From assembly GCA_050084985.1 (NCBI GenBank), contig JBITNC010000001.1:108004001-108068000 (forward strand): 64,000 nucleotides of DNA, read 5' to 3'. A model generated the notes under the pieces. The model was not told the origin of the DNA, made no database searches, and was given only the letters and a program-made list of their open reading frames with translations. Both the position numbers and the translations under genes were made by a program. The stretch comes from Nageia nagi (Eukaryota; Pinophyta). This document shows positions 35,703 through 47,460 of this stretch, one piece after another. The stretch's first letter is position 1. The number at the start of each line of letters is the position of its first letter.

Positions 35703-37900
35703 GCTCCCCCTTCATCAAAAATCACATCTCTAGATATAATAAGCTTTTTAGTTTTTGGATTGTATAATCTCCATGCTTTGGTATTTTCACAATACCCAAT
35801 AAAGATACATGGTTCACTTTTTGCATCAAGCTTTTGCCTATTTTCTTTTGTAACATGAGCATAGGCTAAATAACCAAAAACTTTCAAATGTGCAACAGTT
35901 GGCTTTTTGCCATACCAAGCTTCATATGGTGTCACCCCATCCAAACTAGAGGTAGGACATCTATTCAAGAGATACATGGCTGTCCTAATTGCCTCCACCC
36001 AATACATTTTTGACAAATTCTTAGTTTGGAGCATACTTCTAGCCATATTATTCAAGGTTCTATTCTTTCTTTCAGCCACTCCATTTTGTTGTGGTGTGTA
36101 TGCACTTGTTAATTGCCTTTTAATTCCACAATTATTACAAAAATTGAAGAATTCATTGGAACAAAATTCACCTCCTCTATCACTTCTTAAACACTTTATT
36201 GCATACCCACTTTCATTTTCCACTTTTATTTTGAATTCTTTGAATTTATCAAATGTCTCATCTTTAGTTTTCAAGAGGTACACCCAACACATTCTTGAAA
36301 AATCATCAATGAAAGTGAGGAAGTAGTAGTTCTTACCAAGACTTTGAGTTTGCATAGGTCCACACAAATCACTATGCACCAATTGTAGGGGATAGGAAGC
36401 CCTCCATGCTTGATATTTTGGAAAGCTTTCCCTTGAATGCTTTCCCAATACACATCCTTCACAAATCTTCTTTGGATCATCTACTTTTGGAAGCCCATAA
36501 ACCATCTCTTGAGAAGCCAATGTCTTCAAACTTGAGAAATTTAAATGCCCATATCTCAAGTTCCACAACCAATTTTTATTATCAATAGCCACATGTACAA
36601 AATTGGTACCTTGCTCCCCAAATTTGAGAGGGAACAATCTATTTTTGGTCATTGGAATAGTAGTAACAAGCCTATTCCCACTATCAAAAATCTTGCAAGC
36701 ATTCTTTGCAAATAAAAGACTATAATTGTGCTCCATCATTTGACCAACACTCAAGAGATTATGCTTCAAATTGGGAATATGATAAACATCCTTTACCTTC
36801 TTAATACCTTCTTTGGTGTGCACATCCATAGCTCCAATGCCTTCAACATGCAAGGCTTTATCATCTCCAAGAGTGATCTTGGTCTTATATGAGTTGTTGA
36901 TTGAAGAAAATAATTCTCCATTACCAGTCATATGATTGCTACAACCAGTATCAAGAAGCCATGTTTGTTCCATGCTTTGATAAGATTTTCCATATGACAA
37001 GAAGAGTGAGGAAGGCTCTCCTTCCTCTCCATAGTTTGCACTCTCCTTTGCTTCATTTGCAGCCTTTGTTCTACACTCTTTCTCAAAGTGTCCATATTTA
37101 TGGTAATAGTAACATTGCTTGTTACTTTTATCACCTCTTCCACTTCCTCTACCTTGAGGACCTTTTCTTCCTCTTCCTCTTCCTCTAAAGGGAGATCTTC
37201 CTCTACCTCTTCCATGGCCTTTGGCTTGGCCACTAGTTTCACCCTCTTTGGATGAAAAAGCTTTTTCTTCCATGCCTCCAAGATGTGGAGTTGAAGAAAA
37301 CCTTTCCTCATGAGACATTAATGATCCTATGAGCTGATCATAGGTGAGAGTAGATAAATCCTTACTCTCCTCAATCATAATGGAGACTTGGGTCCACTTG
37401 GGCAAAAGTGTTCTCAACACCTTTTTGATAATCACGTCATTCTCTACTTCTTCTCCAAGAGCTCTCATTTTGTCTACACAAATCTTGGCTCTCAAACAAT
37501 AGTCTCCAACCTTCTCATCTTCTCTCATCTTGAGATTTTCAAACTCCATTTTGAGAGTTTGCAACCTCACTTGCTTGACTTGTTTGCTACCTTCATAGCT
37601 CTCCTTCAAGACTTTCCAAGCTTCTTGGGCTAAAGTGCAACTTGTGATTCTTGGATAAATGGATTCATCTAAGGCATCTTGAATGAAGTACATTGCCATG
37701 CTATTCTTCTTTTGTGCCTCCTTCAAGGTTTGCTTTTGGGTAGCTGGAACTAGACTCCAATCAGTAGGTTCAACATAACCTTCTTCTATGATATCCAAAT
37801 AGCCTTTACCAATGAGCAAATTCCTCATTTTGGTAGACCAATAATCATAGTTCTCTCCTTTGAATTCTGGAATTGGAACATTCCCATTTGAATTTGCCAT
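35588..37900 (-). CDS. element C gag, protease and integrase
   Basis: The open frame extends from 37978, but the likely start is the ATG at 37900-37898 ([13 protein letters not shown]), 26 codons in. Residues counted from 37978: Gag core about 35-225 ([10 protein letters not shown]); an Arg/Gly-rich tail at 254-282; zinc knuckle [14 protein letters not shown] at 289-302, with Tyr292 where the CX2CX4HX4C pattern needs Cys; protease [12 protein letters not shown] (D343); integrase zinc region LWNLRYGH (Asn473 replaces the first His; His478 kept) with Cys506/Cys509; catalytic Asp537, Asp600 and Glu636 present. The frame shifts near 35700 at a run of five G, so residues after about 757 are out of frame. 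Confidence 0.93.
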   Translation of the reverse strand: MANSNGNVPIPEFKGENYDYWSTKMRNLLIGKGYLDIIEEGYVEPTDWSLVPATQKQTLKEAQKKNSMAMYFIQDALDESIYPRITSCTLAQEAWKVLKESYEGSKQVKQVRLQTLKMEFENLKMREDEKVGDYCLRAKICVDKMRALGEEVENDVIIKKVLRTLLPKWTQVSIMIEESKDLSTLTYDQLIGSLMSHEERFSSTPHLGGMEEKAFSSKEGETSGQAKGHGRGRGRSPFRGRGRGRKGPQGRGSGRGDKSNKQCYYYHKYGHFEKECRTKAANEAKESANYGEEGEPSSLFLSYGKSYQSMEQTWLLDTGCSNHMTGNGELFSSINNSYKTKITLGDDKALHVEGIGAMDVHTKEGIKKVKDVYHIPNLKHNLLSVGQMMEHNYSLLFAKNACKIFDSGNRLVTTIPMTKNRLFPLKFGEQGTNFVHVAIDNKNWLWNLRYGHLNFSSLKTLASQEMVYGLPKVDDPKKICEGCVLGKHSRESFPKYQAWRASYPLQLVHSDLCGPMQTQSLGKNYYFLTFIDDFSRMCWVYLLKTKDETFDKFKEFKIKVENESGYAIKCLRSDRGGEFCSNEFFNFCNNCGIKRQLTSAYTPQQNGVAERKNRTLNNMARSMLQTKNLSKMYWVEAIRTAMYLLNRCPTSSLDGVTPYEAWYGKKPTVAHLKVFGYLAYAHVTKENRQKLDAKSEPCIFIGYCENTKAWRLYNPKTKKLIISRDVIFDEGGAWVIKNTIWMVIPIIVALQMCKQRFSSSKQRYLKMAIK

Positions 37901-38017
37901 TGCTACAATCACAATTGACAATCTTCTTCCAAGAATTGTTGGATCCTCCTCAAATGAAGCTTTCAAAACTTCATACAAGTCACCTCACTCACTACTTAAT
38001 CCCAATAGATTGAACTA

Positions 38018-38029
38018 GCTCTGATACCA
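38018..38029 (-). other. primer binding site of element C
   Basis: TGGTATCAGAGC on the minus strand, the standard copia site for the 3' end of initiator tRNA-Met, three bases from the LTR end. Confidence 0.93.
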
Positions 38030-38032
38030 CAA

Positions 38033-38543
38033 TGAGAGAAATAATGGAGCTTACTGTTCATGGTTTATTGATGTCAATATATAGCCTTGGGTTCTCAACA
38101 ACGAAATCCTCAAGGTTTACAAACTTACAAACAAGAAGTTAGAGAATTTACTATTCTCAACAACACTACAAACCATAGCCATCTCAGTCCAAGAGAAGTA
38201 GCTAAACATGTGATAACAATACTCCAAACATAGCTTAAAACATGCCTAATACGATAACAAACAAACCCCTAAAATATGAAGACAAAACAATCAATAACAA
38301 GAAAGTTGTTGCAAAAACACAATCATTCTACCTGCACACTGTCATTTTCTCTACACAGTGATCGATAGCGATCTTATAGGATCGGCAACGATCAGCGGCA
38401 AGGCGGTAATGACGATCGGTGGTAATCAGTGGTGATCGATGGCAATTAGTGGCGATCGACGGTGATCGGTGGCGATCTCTATCATAGGCAGATTTATTTT
38501 AGAACATTGCAAAAACACATATTATGGAGTCAAAACTCCAACA
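38033..38543 (-). repeat. 5' LTR of element C (511 bp)
   Basis: Same ends and length as the 3' LTR (TGTTGGAGTT to TTTCTCTCA). Differs from it at about 30 positions, 15 of them in the 10-bp repeat block 38411-38480. Confidence 0.96.
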
Positions 38544-38548
38544 TGAAA
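38544..38548. repeat. target site duplication of element C (right copy)
   Basis: TGAAA, identical to 33247-33251. Confidence 0.9.
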
Positions 38549-40049
38549 TTGATGATCCATAGAAAGAAATCTCCTATGGCCCATATAAATGTTCTTCTTA
38601 CTACATGGAATTTGTATTGAACAAGTGTTCTCCCCACATATTGGATATGCAAAGAATCCCTTTATTGTACATCTTGTTATGTTCTAGTAAGAAGGAAAAT
38701 CATGAATGGCCCACATCATTATTGCTCTCATATTGAATCTAGTTTTCTGAATGTGTCATACACTTTTACTCCATCAATATATAGTTTGAGAAAGCAACCA
38801 ATTGTTGTAGATAAATATTAATATTGATGTTTGGTTGTTGGGGCTAGGTATTAACCAGCTAAGCATTGAGTAATTCCTCTTCATGGATATACATGGTGGA
38901 ATATTGTATGTGACCAACATAACAAGCCAACAACTATAGCAAGAACTAAAGTTGGAAAAAGGGCTGAACCCATTAGTTGCCATTGCTAGTCATACATAAT
39001 GTTGCTTTTTAGCAAAATCTAACCATATAAAATCTATCTTTTTCCATGCTGAAGAGTTGACTAGATGTCGCATATTACCATTTAGAATCTTATGTTGAGA
39101 ATGCCAACTCATATTCTTTGTAACCTCTTTAGAGCTACAAGAAGAAAGCAACTCATTTTAACAATAACTAATAATGTTGAGAGAAATAAATGCAACAAAG
39201 CTATTTGCATAATAAAATCATTTACCTATGCATTATCTGTAACCTCTCTAAAATGGAGAAATACCTCAAAACCTTCATGAGAATCTTATTATTTTTTTTA
39301 TTTTCCAAATGATGATTAAATTTCCAATGTGATTCACCATATTTTGGGCAAGCTTGAAGATTTTCATTTTCTTTCCAATATAAAATACAATAATATTTGC
39401 ATGCATGTATCATTACATAATCTAATCCCAATGGCTTTAGCATTTTCTTCTTTGCATATTAGGACTCTAGAATTGTATTACCAATTTGAAGCATATCTCT
39501 CAGCAATTCTAATAAATCATAAAATCTTCTATCTGACTACCCATTTTTAGCTTTGATATGATATAATTTAGCTATTATTGATAATGTTGTGTACTTTGTA
39601 CAACTTAGGTATAATGATTATTTGTTGGCATCTTGGACCAATCTACATAATTCCTCATGAGCATATTTGAACTTGATATCATTATATTATACTTCTTGTA
39701 CACTCTCGAAGCAATTCATCATATTTTCCATTCTAATGATGTCATCTTGTACACTTTTGATATTTGGACCCTCATCCATGGTGGTGCACACATTTGATAC
39801 ATATTGGTCATGAGTAGATGTTTCTTCTCCATGAAAATAAAAAATGTTATATGCCTTATCAAATCCATGCCAAAATAAGTGCTCATGAACCTCCTCAAAA
39901 CTAAGAGTTTTCATATTTTGGCACCTTCAACATGTACATCTAATTCTTTTAGAATTTGTCAAATTATTTTTTGCAAATGGAATAAATTTTCAAACCCCAT
40001 GGAAATATTGTTCATTATTTCTAACTATGTGTAACCATGCTTTATCCAT
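38549..40049 (-). pseudogene. En/Spm (CACTA) TNP2-type transposase, N-terminal and central part
   Basis: Starts at an ATG at 40049-40047 (MDKAWLHIVRNNEQYFHGV). The N-terminal transposase-associated domain follows, with CTC, a stop, then RCQNMKT (a Cys-rich motif) and the open piece 39914-39687 (VHEHLFWHGFDKAY). The TNP2 domain includes LYWKENENLQACPKYGES (about 39380-39320), SYSCWLVMLVTYNIPPCISMK (about 38930-38870) and, just before element C, MGHRRFLSMDHQF. The frame resumes in the expected sense on the far side of C at 33246. Several stops. The target site of C is therefore inside the TNP2 domain. Confidence 0.87.
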
Positions 40050-40560
40050 AATGCTTGATAAAAAATCTTCTTAAAACTAGACACATCATAGATAAAGGTA
40101 AAAGTTAGCCTTGATCCATTTGAAAATAAACAACTTTTATTATACATAAAAATATGTCTCTATGAGGTCATTATAAAAATAACATTAAAGGAGTGTATTG
40201 TCTACCAATGAAGGCACTGGCAATATAAAACTATTTGATCTAATGAAGCATTTGGATTCAATGATAAAGAATTGGTTTGCATGATGTAAATAGTTTCACA
40301 GTCTATAATGATTATAGGATACATACAAAATAGTTTTTCTAGAAATGTATCTAACCCTAACTTATCTAATTCATGATATTTTGAATAGGTTACCTTGGGG
40401 GGAATATATCCAACCTTTATATCTTATTTTGATTATTATGGAGGCAAGATATCATAGCATTTAATTTTTGGGTTAAACAATGGAACATGTTGTAGGTTCC
40501 TTCATTTCTTGGCATGTATCATAACAATTTCATGAGTTGTAATGATTGTAAGGTATGTGT
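40050..40560. repeat. 5' side of the CACTA element with direct-repeat copy
   Basis: Non-coding sequence upstream of the transposase start. 40349-40480 repeats the sequence of 21216-21271 plus 29634-29700 in the same orientation, and 40485-40510 carries one copy of the marker repeated at 30022, 30291 and 30560. No terminal inverted repeat beginning CACTA was found. Confidence 0.5.
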
Positions 40561-41288
40561 GAGCATCCAAAAACCATACAATGGTCTCTTAGGATACCAC
40601 ATTGCAACATCTAACACATTTCTTGAATTTGATGTGATAAGATGGAGATACAACAAAATGAAGTCAAATCTTAGATATTTGTCCTTTCATATGGTGCACT
40701 CCAAATTCCAAATAACTTGCAAAAGGTAAAATATCCTAGAAGGCTTTAAAATCCTAGGTCCTTGAGATCCCTAGATCTAACAAGATGTGACTAGTTCGCT
40801 TGTAAGCCTCTAAGCCTTGAATCAACAAGGCACCTAAAATCAAATTGATGCCAACAATGTAAGCTAACATAAAACAAATCTAATCCAACTAATGATCTAA
40901 ATAAAATAAAACTAACTCTAACCTAAATGTAAGATCCAAGCTAAAAAAAATTAAGATGCACAAGTGTGTTAGCAATAAACTAAAATGATACATGGTTGAA
41001 CACCTTTAGATATACTCTTAAACCTATAAAACCCTCAAAATAAGCATTAATACCATAAAGTCCACATTCATGAGCTAAACCCACATTCCCTTGCTAGATG
41101 GAGATCCAAAATGGAGTTTTTATGTGTCTTGGGATGGTAAGTGAGGCTCAAAACAGAGTGTAGACATGATAGGCGATGAATCTAGTCGAATGAGTTTAAG
41201 AGCAAATTTTGTTATGTGCAATGGCATGTGTTTTGAACTGAGTTGGGGGGAATTCTATTTTTGAATTTTATTTTATACAAGGTTAACC

Positions 41289-41325
41289 AATGGGCCAATT
41301 AGGATTTCATCCTAATCGGTCCATT
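41289..41325. repeat. long hairpin
   Basis: Arms AATGGGCCAATTAGGAT (41289-41305) and ATCCTAATCGGTCCATT (41309-41325) pair at 15 of 17 positions around a three-base loop. The outer sequence (CAAGGTTAACC left, GGCTAATCCTTG right) extends the pairing with gaps. Confidence 0.75.
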
Positions 41326-41689
41326 GATTGGCTAATCCTTGCAATCAGTGGGCTAGCTAGCATTAGGGGTGACAAAATGGTAATAAGGCTTAAGTTACCA
41401 AAAATGGTTAGAAAAATAATATAAAGCACAAAAGGAGGCTAATATGATCAATTTAAGCTCAAGCAAGTGACCAAAATGTTATAAATCACCTAAGGTAAAT
41501 GAATGATGATTTTTAGGTATTTATAAATACCCTTTTTGAGCCAATTTTTACAAGATGCAAAATGTAGTACAAAAATAGGTTAAGTGTATGCAATGTGTTA
41601 TGATACAAGCAAGTCAATATGGCAGGACCAAATTGTAAGATCATATTGAGCAATCAAAAATAATGTGATAAATTATAGTACATGATTTT

Positions 41690-42500
41690 GCTTTGCCCTA
41701 GCAGTTGAAGGGTAACAAGAAAGAAAATGATCTCTGCTTTGCCCTAGCAGTTAAAGGGTGAAGGATAAGGCTAGTTTCGACACATGATAGGCTATATAAG
41801 ATCATCTTAAACCTCATGACAATTTGATAAAGTCTAGTTTTAGTGAATTATAGGTTGTATAAAATAGAATCAAATTTTATGATCAAGACTTAATGATCAA
41901 TGGTGGGACAATTATAACAAATAAATAATTAATTTTAAAGCAAGTTTTTTTTAAACTAATATAAATACTAAAAAGGGAAATGATCTCTAGTTTGCCCCAG
42001 CAACTGAAGGGTACTATGGTACATGATCAATTAGGATGAAACCTAGTTTTGATGTATTATAGGTCATATAAGGTCATCCCAACAAAATAACATGATGAAA
42101 CAATCATAACCAAAATGATAAATGATCAAAGTGCAATGATATGACAATATGATATGGTTAGACTAACCACATAACATGAATTAATTAGGATGAGAGCTAA
42201 TTTTGACACATGATAGGTCATATAAGGTCATCCTAAGAAAACATCATGGTAGAACAAATGTAAAATATGATGTTTGATACATGATTCTGCATTGCCCTAG
42301 TAGTCAAAGGGTGACTATGATACAAAGCATCATGATGGAACAATCACACCATAATAAAGTTTGCCCTAGCAGTTGAAGGAAAATTATGATATAGTTAGGA
42401 TGAGAGCTGGTGCATGATAGGTCATATAAGATCATCTTGACCATCCAACTCTAGTCTGGTTTCAATGCATGATGGATCATATAAGACTAAGTCAAAGAAG
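41690..42500. repeat. cluster of two interspersed short motifs
   Basis: Motif 1, close to TTTGCCCTAGCAGTTGAAGG, occurs near 41693, 41740, 41990, 42290 and 42360 (and as a weak copy near 53826). Motif 2, close to CATGATAGGTCATATAAGGT, occurs near 41787, 42055, 42210, 42410 and 42465. Copies are diverged and unevenly spaced. Confidence 0.7.
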
Positions 42501-42779
42501 AAGATCGTAGGCTCATAGACCTACCAAGCGTTATATTGTAGCACGTAGGCATGTGATGCTTGACAACATGCTAAATGATAAAGTCGACCATAATGATATT
42601 TGAATTTGTTCATTGATAATCGATCATATCAAGCTAAAATAAGTTTGTTGTGATATAGGATAACATAATGGCATGGATTAAAAATTAATCGACTGTGTAA
42701 CATATAATAAGAGACCTAGTCAATAGAACAAAGCGATGATAGGCAAATTTGAGACAACAATAAATAAAAAATAAAACAT

Positions 42780-43976
42780 GCATTAACATTGATCAAAGTT
42801 TCCACTGACATGCTTAAGTGGATAGCAAAAAAAAATAAATATAGATAAATAGAAATTCTAACAATAGTAAATATAATAAATTTTGCTAACAAGCCTAAGC
42901 CAATGACTAGATGAAAGATGATGATAAAGATTATGATAAAGCACCCACGATAGGATCGGGAGAGCTAGAGTCTAAACTCTTAGGCTCAGACACTAATGAG
43001 ATCGATTGGTTGATAGGAGAGCTTGGTTTATTGAATAGGTCTACACACATGATTAATGGGAAGTGACACATGATGTCAAAATATGAGTAGAATAACCATT
43101 GATCTCCCTCATGGATTAGTTGAATGTGGAAGCTAGATTACCAATGAAGGTCACATTGCCAGATCATAAATACAATTATATATGGTTGATAGTGCTCCTC
43201 AGGATGAAGGACTAAAGGAACATCAAAGTGTAGGAAATGGAAGACAAACTAATTCCATAGATAGTATAGTATTATCTTCCATGTCCAATGAGGTTGAAAG
43301 AGAAGTGCCAAGATAATGTGTAGATGACCAATATTATCTAGCTGATGAATGAAAAAGACAACATAACGATGGGGGATACAGGGAGTGCAGGTGCTAATAA
43401 TACTATGATTAAGGGTAGTCTATAGTGTGAGAAAGGCATGTTGAATGATGTGGGCATGAATCCAATGGTGAAGAGCATCCTAAGGAAGGTCAAGATGAAG
43501 ACCATGGAAGAGGACTTGATCCATGATTATGATCAAGTAGGATAGCAAAGAATGTTAAGACTCGATCAAAATTCTCTAATAGGTTGAAGATGATGGCAAA
43601 GATAGAGAGATAAGAGAACATATAAGTACATAAAGTAATCTAGATCATCAATTGTCAATGAAAATGAACGAATTGAATCAAATGATAGTGACGTAGAATA
43701 TAGAAGGGACTAGACACTTGACCATTTGACTAAATGGTTAAGGAAAATAAAAATCCAATCATAAAAAAATGATATGAAATAAGAAATGATGATTTTTTTT
43801 ATTAAAAATAAGGATTGATTCCCATCGATAAGCCCAAGTGAGTAGTGGATGAAAAAAGGAAGATTCCCATTGACAAGTCTAGTGGGTAGCCACGATGGTG
43901 GGTTTGATGCACAGTTAGGTGACTAAGCATTCGAGTTAGGCGAACTGACATCATCATCATTAGAAGAAAAATCCAA
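42780..43976. repeat. gypsy-associated sequence G, left of element B
   Basis: This stretch (ACATGCTTAAGTGGATAG, AATCTTCCATGTCCAATGAG-type segments) matches 47670-48540 inside element B segment by segment, and continues on the far side of B at 51997. Non-coding as far as I can see. Confidence 0.65.
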
Positions 43977-44452
43977 TATTGGAATGTATAATGTATTATT
44001 GTAAATAGATGTATTAAATCTTCTATGTAAATTCAATAATACTTAAGGGTATTATTTGATACATTAAGTATTTTAATGAATATAATAATGTAACTTGTTC
44101 TACACTCCAAGTCATGAGCATGCCCCTTGGGTCAAAGGTGTGCATGTCATGCTTAGGTCATCTAAAGAGGATTTTGGCTTATAAATAGAAGCCTCCCTCT
44201 TTGTAATGATATACCAATTGAGGAGTAAGGATATGCTATATGATAGAAGTGTAGGAGTTGAGATTAGGAGAATTGTAAGAGAGTTGTATTTGTGAGAGAA
44301 GGAAAGATCTAGTTAGTGGGTGTACTTCTAGTTGGAAGAACCACTTTACATCTTATGTTATGAGATTGCTTTGTGTATTTTTTGGATGTAATTTTGAGCT
44401 TTCATGTGATCTTGGTAGTTTAGGAATTATATTGTTAGTGTTAATTCCTTCA
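43977..44452 (+). repeat. 5' LTR of element B (476 bp)
   Basis: Starts TATTGGAATGTATAAT (the terminal TG has become TA), ends AATTCCTTCA. U3 hairpin at 44036-44076; TATAAATA at 44180-44187. Same family as LTR A. Confidence 0.88.
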
Positions 44453-44455
44453 AAT

Positions 44456-44467
44456 TGGTATCAAAGC
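44456..44467 (+). other. primer binding site of element B
   Basis: TGGTATCAAAGC, identical to the PBS of element A. Confidence 0.85.
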
Positions 44468-47460
44468 ACCTTGAAGGGCCCTCTTCACATCCTTGGAGTT
44501 GAGGCTCTACATCTTCATCTTGGAGGTCTTCATTCTTTATCCTTCACTCCATAGAGAGGTAAAAGTGATTCAAAGTATAATCTTACTTCTCTCAATCTTG
44601 ATTTAATTAACATAGCAAGATATTTTGGTTGCATACAAACATGTATTATTGATAGTTTCCTATCATATTGCTATAATTCTTGCATATATTTCATTATTTT
44701 TGAAGGTTTTTTATTATCAAAAGTTAAGTAAAAAAATATATCTATCTATTTTTTTTGTTATTCAAATTTACATTGAAATATCTTATAGCAATATATTTTA
44801 TTATATGCAATTTTGATTATAAAAAAAAATACCATAAGAAAGCTTAAATATTGGGTGTTAAATACTCAAGTCATTTATTTTTTTATTAGCATGCAATTTT
44901 TTATTTGTGAAAGCCTTGTTCTTCTTTACTTTTTACAATTCAAAAATAAAAAATAAAAAATGAAGGGTAGCTAGTTATTGTTTTTACCTACTATCCAAAG
45001 TTTCTTATTAAGATAAAGTTTATTATCAATAAATTTGAGGCCACCATAGTCTCAAAATTCATCGTGTGCCAAAATTTGAAAAATAAAAAAATATTTGCAT
45101 GCTTCCCTCACACAACCTCATGGTATTACGCTTCCCCACCAACTCCTACACTGATGCTCCCCAACCATCTCTTTAATGATGTTTGCCTCATCCAGACTCT
45201 ACATAGTGCTTCCTAGGTTGTCCCCTACAATGGTTCTCCCTAACCATCATAGTGTGCTAGCCTTCTCCTTGGTTGATCAAGTTAGATTTTGCCTTTTACT
45301 AATGAAATCATTTATCTACAGTAGCAAAAGTTTCTTTAAGATATTTTGAAGCATTCAATTCACCTTCAGCATGATGTACAATCTCAAGGCATAATAATCT
45401 CTCCTTGACCAAGCACAGATGTGTCTTTCTAGCCACCTCACTTTCATTTCATGGTGAGATAGCACCCAAACATAGGCATGCCTCCTCTTTGCACTTATGG
45501 GAGAAGTGCCCACATTGCAATAACAAATAGGTTAATTGAATACTTCTCTATAGATAGGGTCTCTTCCTCCTATGATAGGGTTTCTTCCTCTATGTAAATG
45601 CTCACTGATTTGATGCTTGACTTTTCTCCAATCCCTGCCCACACCTAACATTTTTTGCGCAACCTCTCTTGATGTGGTTCACTAGAGGCCTAAACTAGTC
45701 TTTAATTAGAGGTGGTGCCTTTTCATAGCATGGTTCTTGTTAGCCTAATTTTTTTAATCTAAGCTTATTCTAGCTCATACTAGTGAATTTGCATCACTAT
45801 GCTTTAGATCTTTCCACTCATGTCGATCCTTCCATACTTAGCTTACCTATGTTCCCTATCGCTTACCTATTCTACCCTACCTTGCATAATTTCTACATTA
45901 AACATCTTAATCCTATTCAAATTCCCACTCAACTAGACACATTGATGATTACAGTGTTGAATCTTCTCCTACCCTCTTATGGTCCTGATGGCACTCTATT
46001 TTTGAAGCTACCTACCATGTCATCTTTTGGAAGTTAACTCTCAAACTTTGAATTATTCTCAAGCATGCAATGTCAAAATCATTGAGCTGTATGCATTGAT
46101 TACTATCACCTTATTTTTACTCCAGCTTATTTTATACACCTTATTTTATCATTGTGTTGTATGTGCTGACTTTGTTTATTTATTCTTTGACATTTGCACC
46201 ATTGTGAGTTGGCTAGCAGGTTGACCTTTTTCATTTCACCCATCAACATGGCATGCTAATCCATCTTTAATACTGTGAGTTGGTTTATAATGAATGCAGT
46301 CTCAATTTGAGATATTTCATACTTTTATTTTATTACCCTATTGCATGATATTCTTTGGCATGCTTATGTTCTTATATGAGCCTATTTTTTTCCCATCTTC
46401 TTCTTGCCCTCCATTTTGTCCTCACCTCCTTTTTTTTTCAGTAACAAGGGGGAAGAGCTTATGCATATTTTACTTAAAAAAAATGAATGCCTAATATTTA
46501 CTTAACATAAAGTTTATGCATGCCTCATATTTGCTTAAAACTTAATGTTTTTTGGTGCTAAAAGCTAAAGGACTTAAAATTTAACTTCAATATTTTTAAG
46601 TCAACAATGCATGCTTTACTTAAAAATGTATTTTTTGTTGAGGAATTAAAATTTAAGTTAAATATTTTTAAGTCACCAATGCATTAGGAATTAAAATTTT
46701 TGAAGATTCATGCTTATGACTTAAAAAATGCATGATTATACATGCTTAATTTTTGGATTGATGCATACTTCTTTAAGTTAATGATGCATACTTATGGGAT
46801 TGATGTATGCTCTTATGCAAAGTTAATGAACTTGAGTAAAATATGTACTTATGTAAAGATGTCCTTTAGGGGTTAGTAAACAAAACCCTTTGGATATTTA
46901 GGTTTCAAGTTATTGAATGGATGATGTTTTACTTATGCTCTTTTATTTCATATTTAGCATTTTGATTTATTTGCATATGCAAATAAAAATGCAAACATTG
47001 ATATGAGAAACCCCTTAAAATGAACACATCCACACATATATTCTACAACATGACTTATTTAGGGAGCCACGAGATGAGGACAAGTGAACTAGAGCCTTTA
47101 AGTCTAACAATCCAAGTGGTGAAAAGTCTATACTACTTAATTGCTCTAAGTCCTCTGTTGGTCTAGATTTAACTCCAATAGGTGGATAGGTATGTGTGTA
47201 GTGATACCATATATATGCACATCCATTTAGAGATTATCCTAATAACCTAAGAGTAAAACTTGAAACCTAATCAAGATTAATAATTTGGTTGATCCAATAA
47301 ACATCAAAACCTTGGAAAATAGCTCATACATCTCCTTGTGAGAATATATTTCTACCCAAGGGGAACTGGTTGAGGATTGGTAGGACCTGGGCTCTTCTTA
47401 TGTGGGCATCTAGGTGAAGGCCTAATTTTAGATAAGACAAGCCTTAACAATGTCACTCTA
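44468..47460 (+). other. leader of element B
   Basis: Matches the leader of A in layout: a GC-richer patch (45070-45700), a pyrimidine run ending TTTTTTTTCAG followed by TAACAAGGGGGAAG (46425-46455), a stretch of ACTTAATTTT/GCATACTT motifs (46470-46850), then the block 46860-47450 shared with A and M. The CAG after a pyrimidine run looks like a splice acceptor, but this is inference. Open frames (44360-44554, 45783-46494) have no recognisable domain. Confidence 0.6.
45280..45535 (-). pseudogene. possible zinc-knuckle fragment inside leader of element B
   Basis: On the minus strand one frame reads QCGHFSHKCKEEACLCLGAISP, then a stop, then a charged stretch to about 45280 (ASKYLKETF). The CGHFSHKC motif resembles half of a Gag zinc knuckle. 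It lies antisense to the element and could be a captured fragment. Too short to assign. Confidence 0.25.

Larger units (their letters stand above)
33252..38543 (-). mobile_element. Ty1/copia LTR retrotransposon 'C', nearly intact
   Basis: Minus-strand element of 5292 bp: 5' LTR 38543-38033, PBS 38029-38018, gag-pol 37900-33741, PPT 33772-33763, 3' LTR 33762-33252, with a perfect 5-bp target duplication TGAAA. By eye the two 511-bp LTRs differ at about 30 positions, 27 of them transitions, and half of the differences fall in a 70-bp CpG-containing repeat. Coding capacity is complete in order (Gag, PR, IN, RT, RNase H) with one frameshift, one nonsense codon and two altered zinc ligands. It shares no LTR sequence with M, A or B. 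Confidence 0.97.
40560..42780. other. gene-free interval with irregular short repeats
   Basis: No coding domain seen. Contains the hairpin at 41289-41325 and the repeat cluster at 41690-42500. A sentence of repeats near 42480-42570 (AGACCTACCAAGC) recurs at about 53870, which ties this stretch to the gypsy-associated sequence to the right of element B. Confidence 0.5.

Noticed and set aside
35907-37188. Plus-strand frames of 80-139 residues inside element C
   Set aside because: They lie opposite the well supported gag-pol frame and have no domain; shadows of coding DNA.
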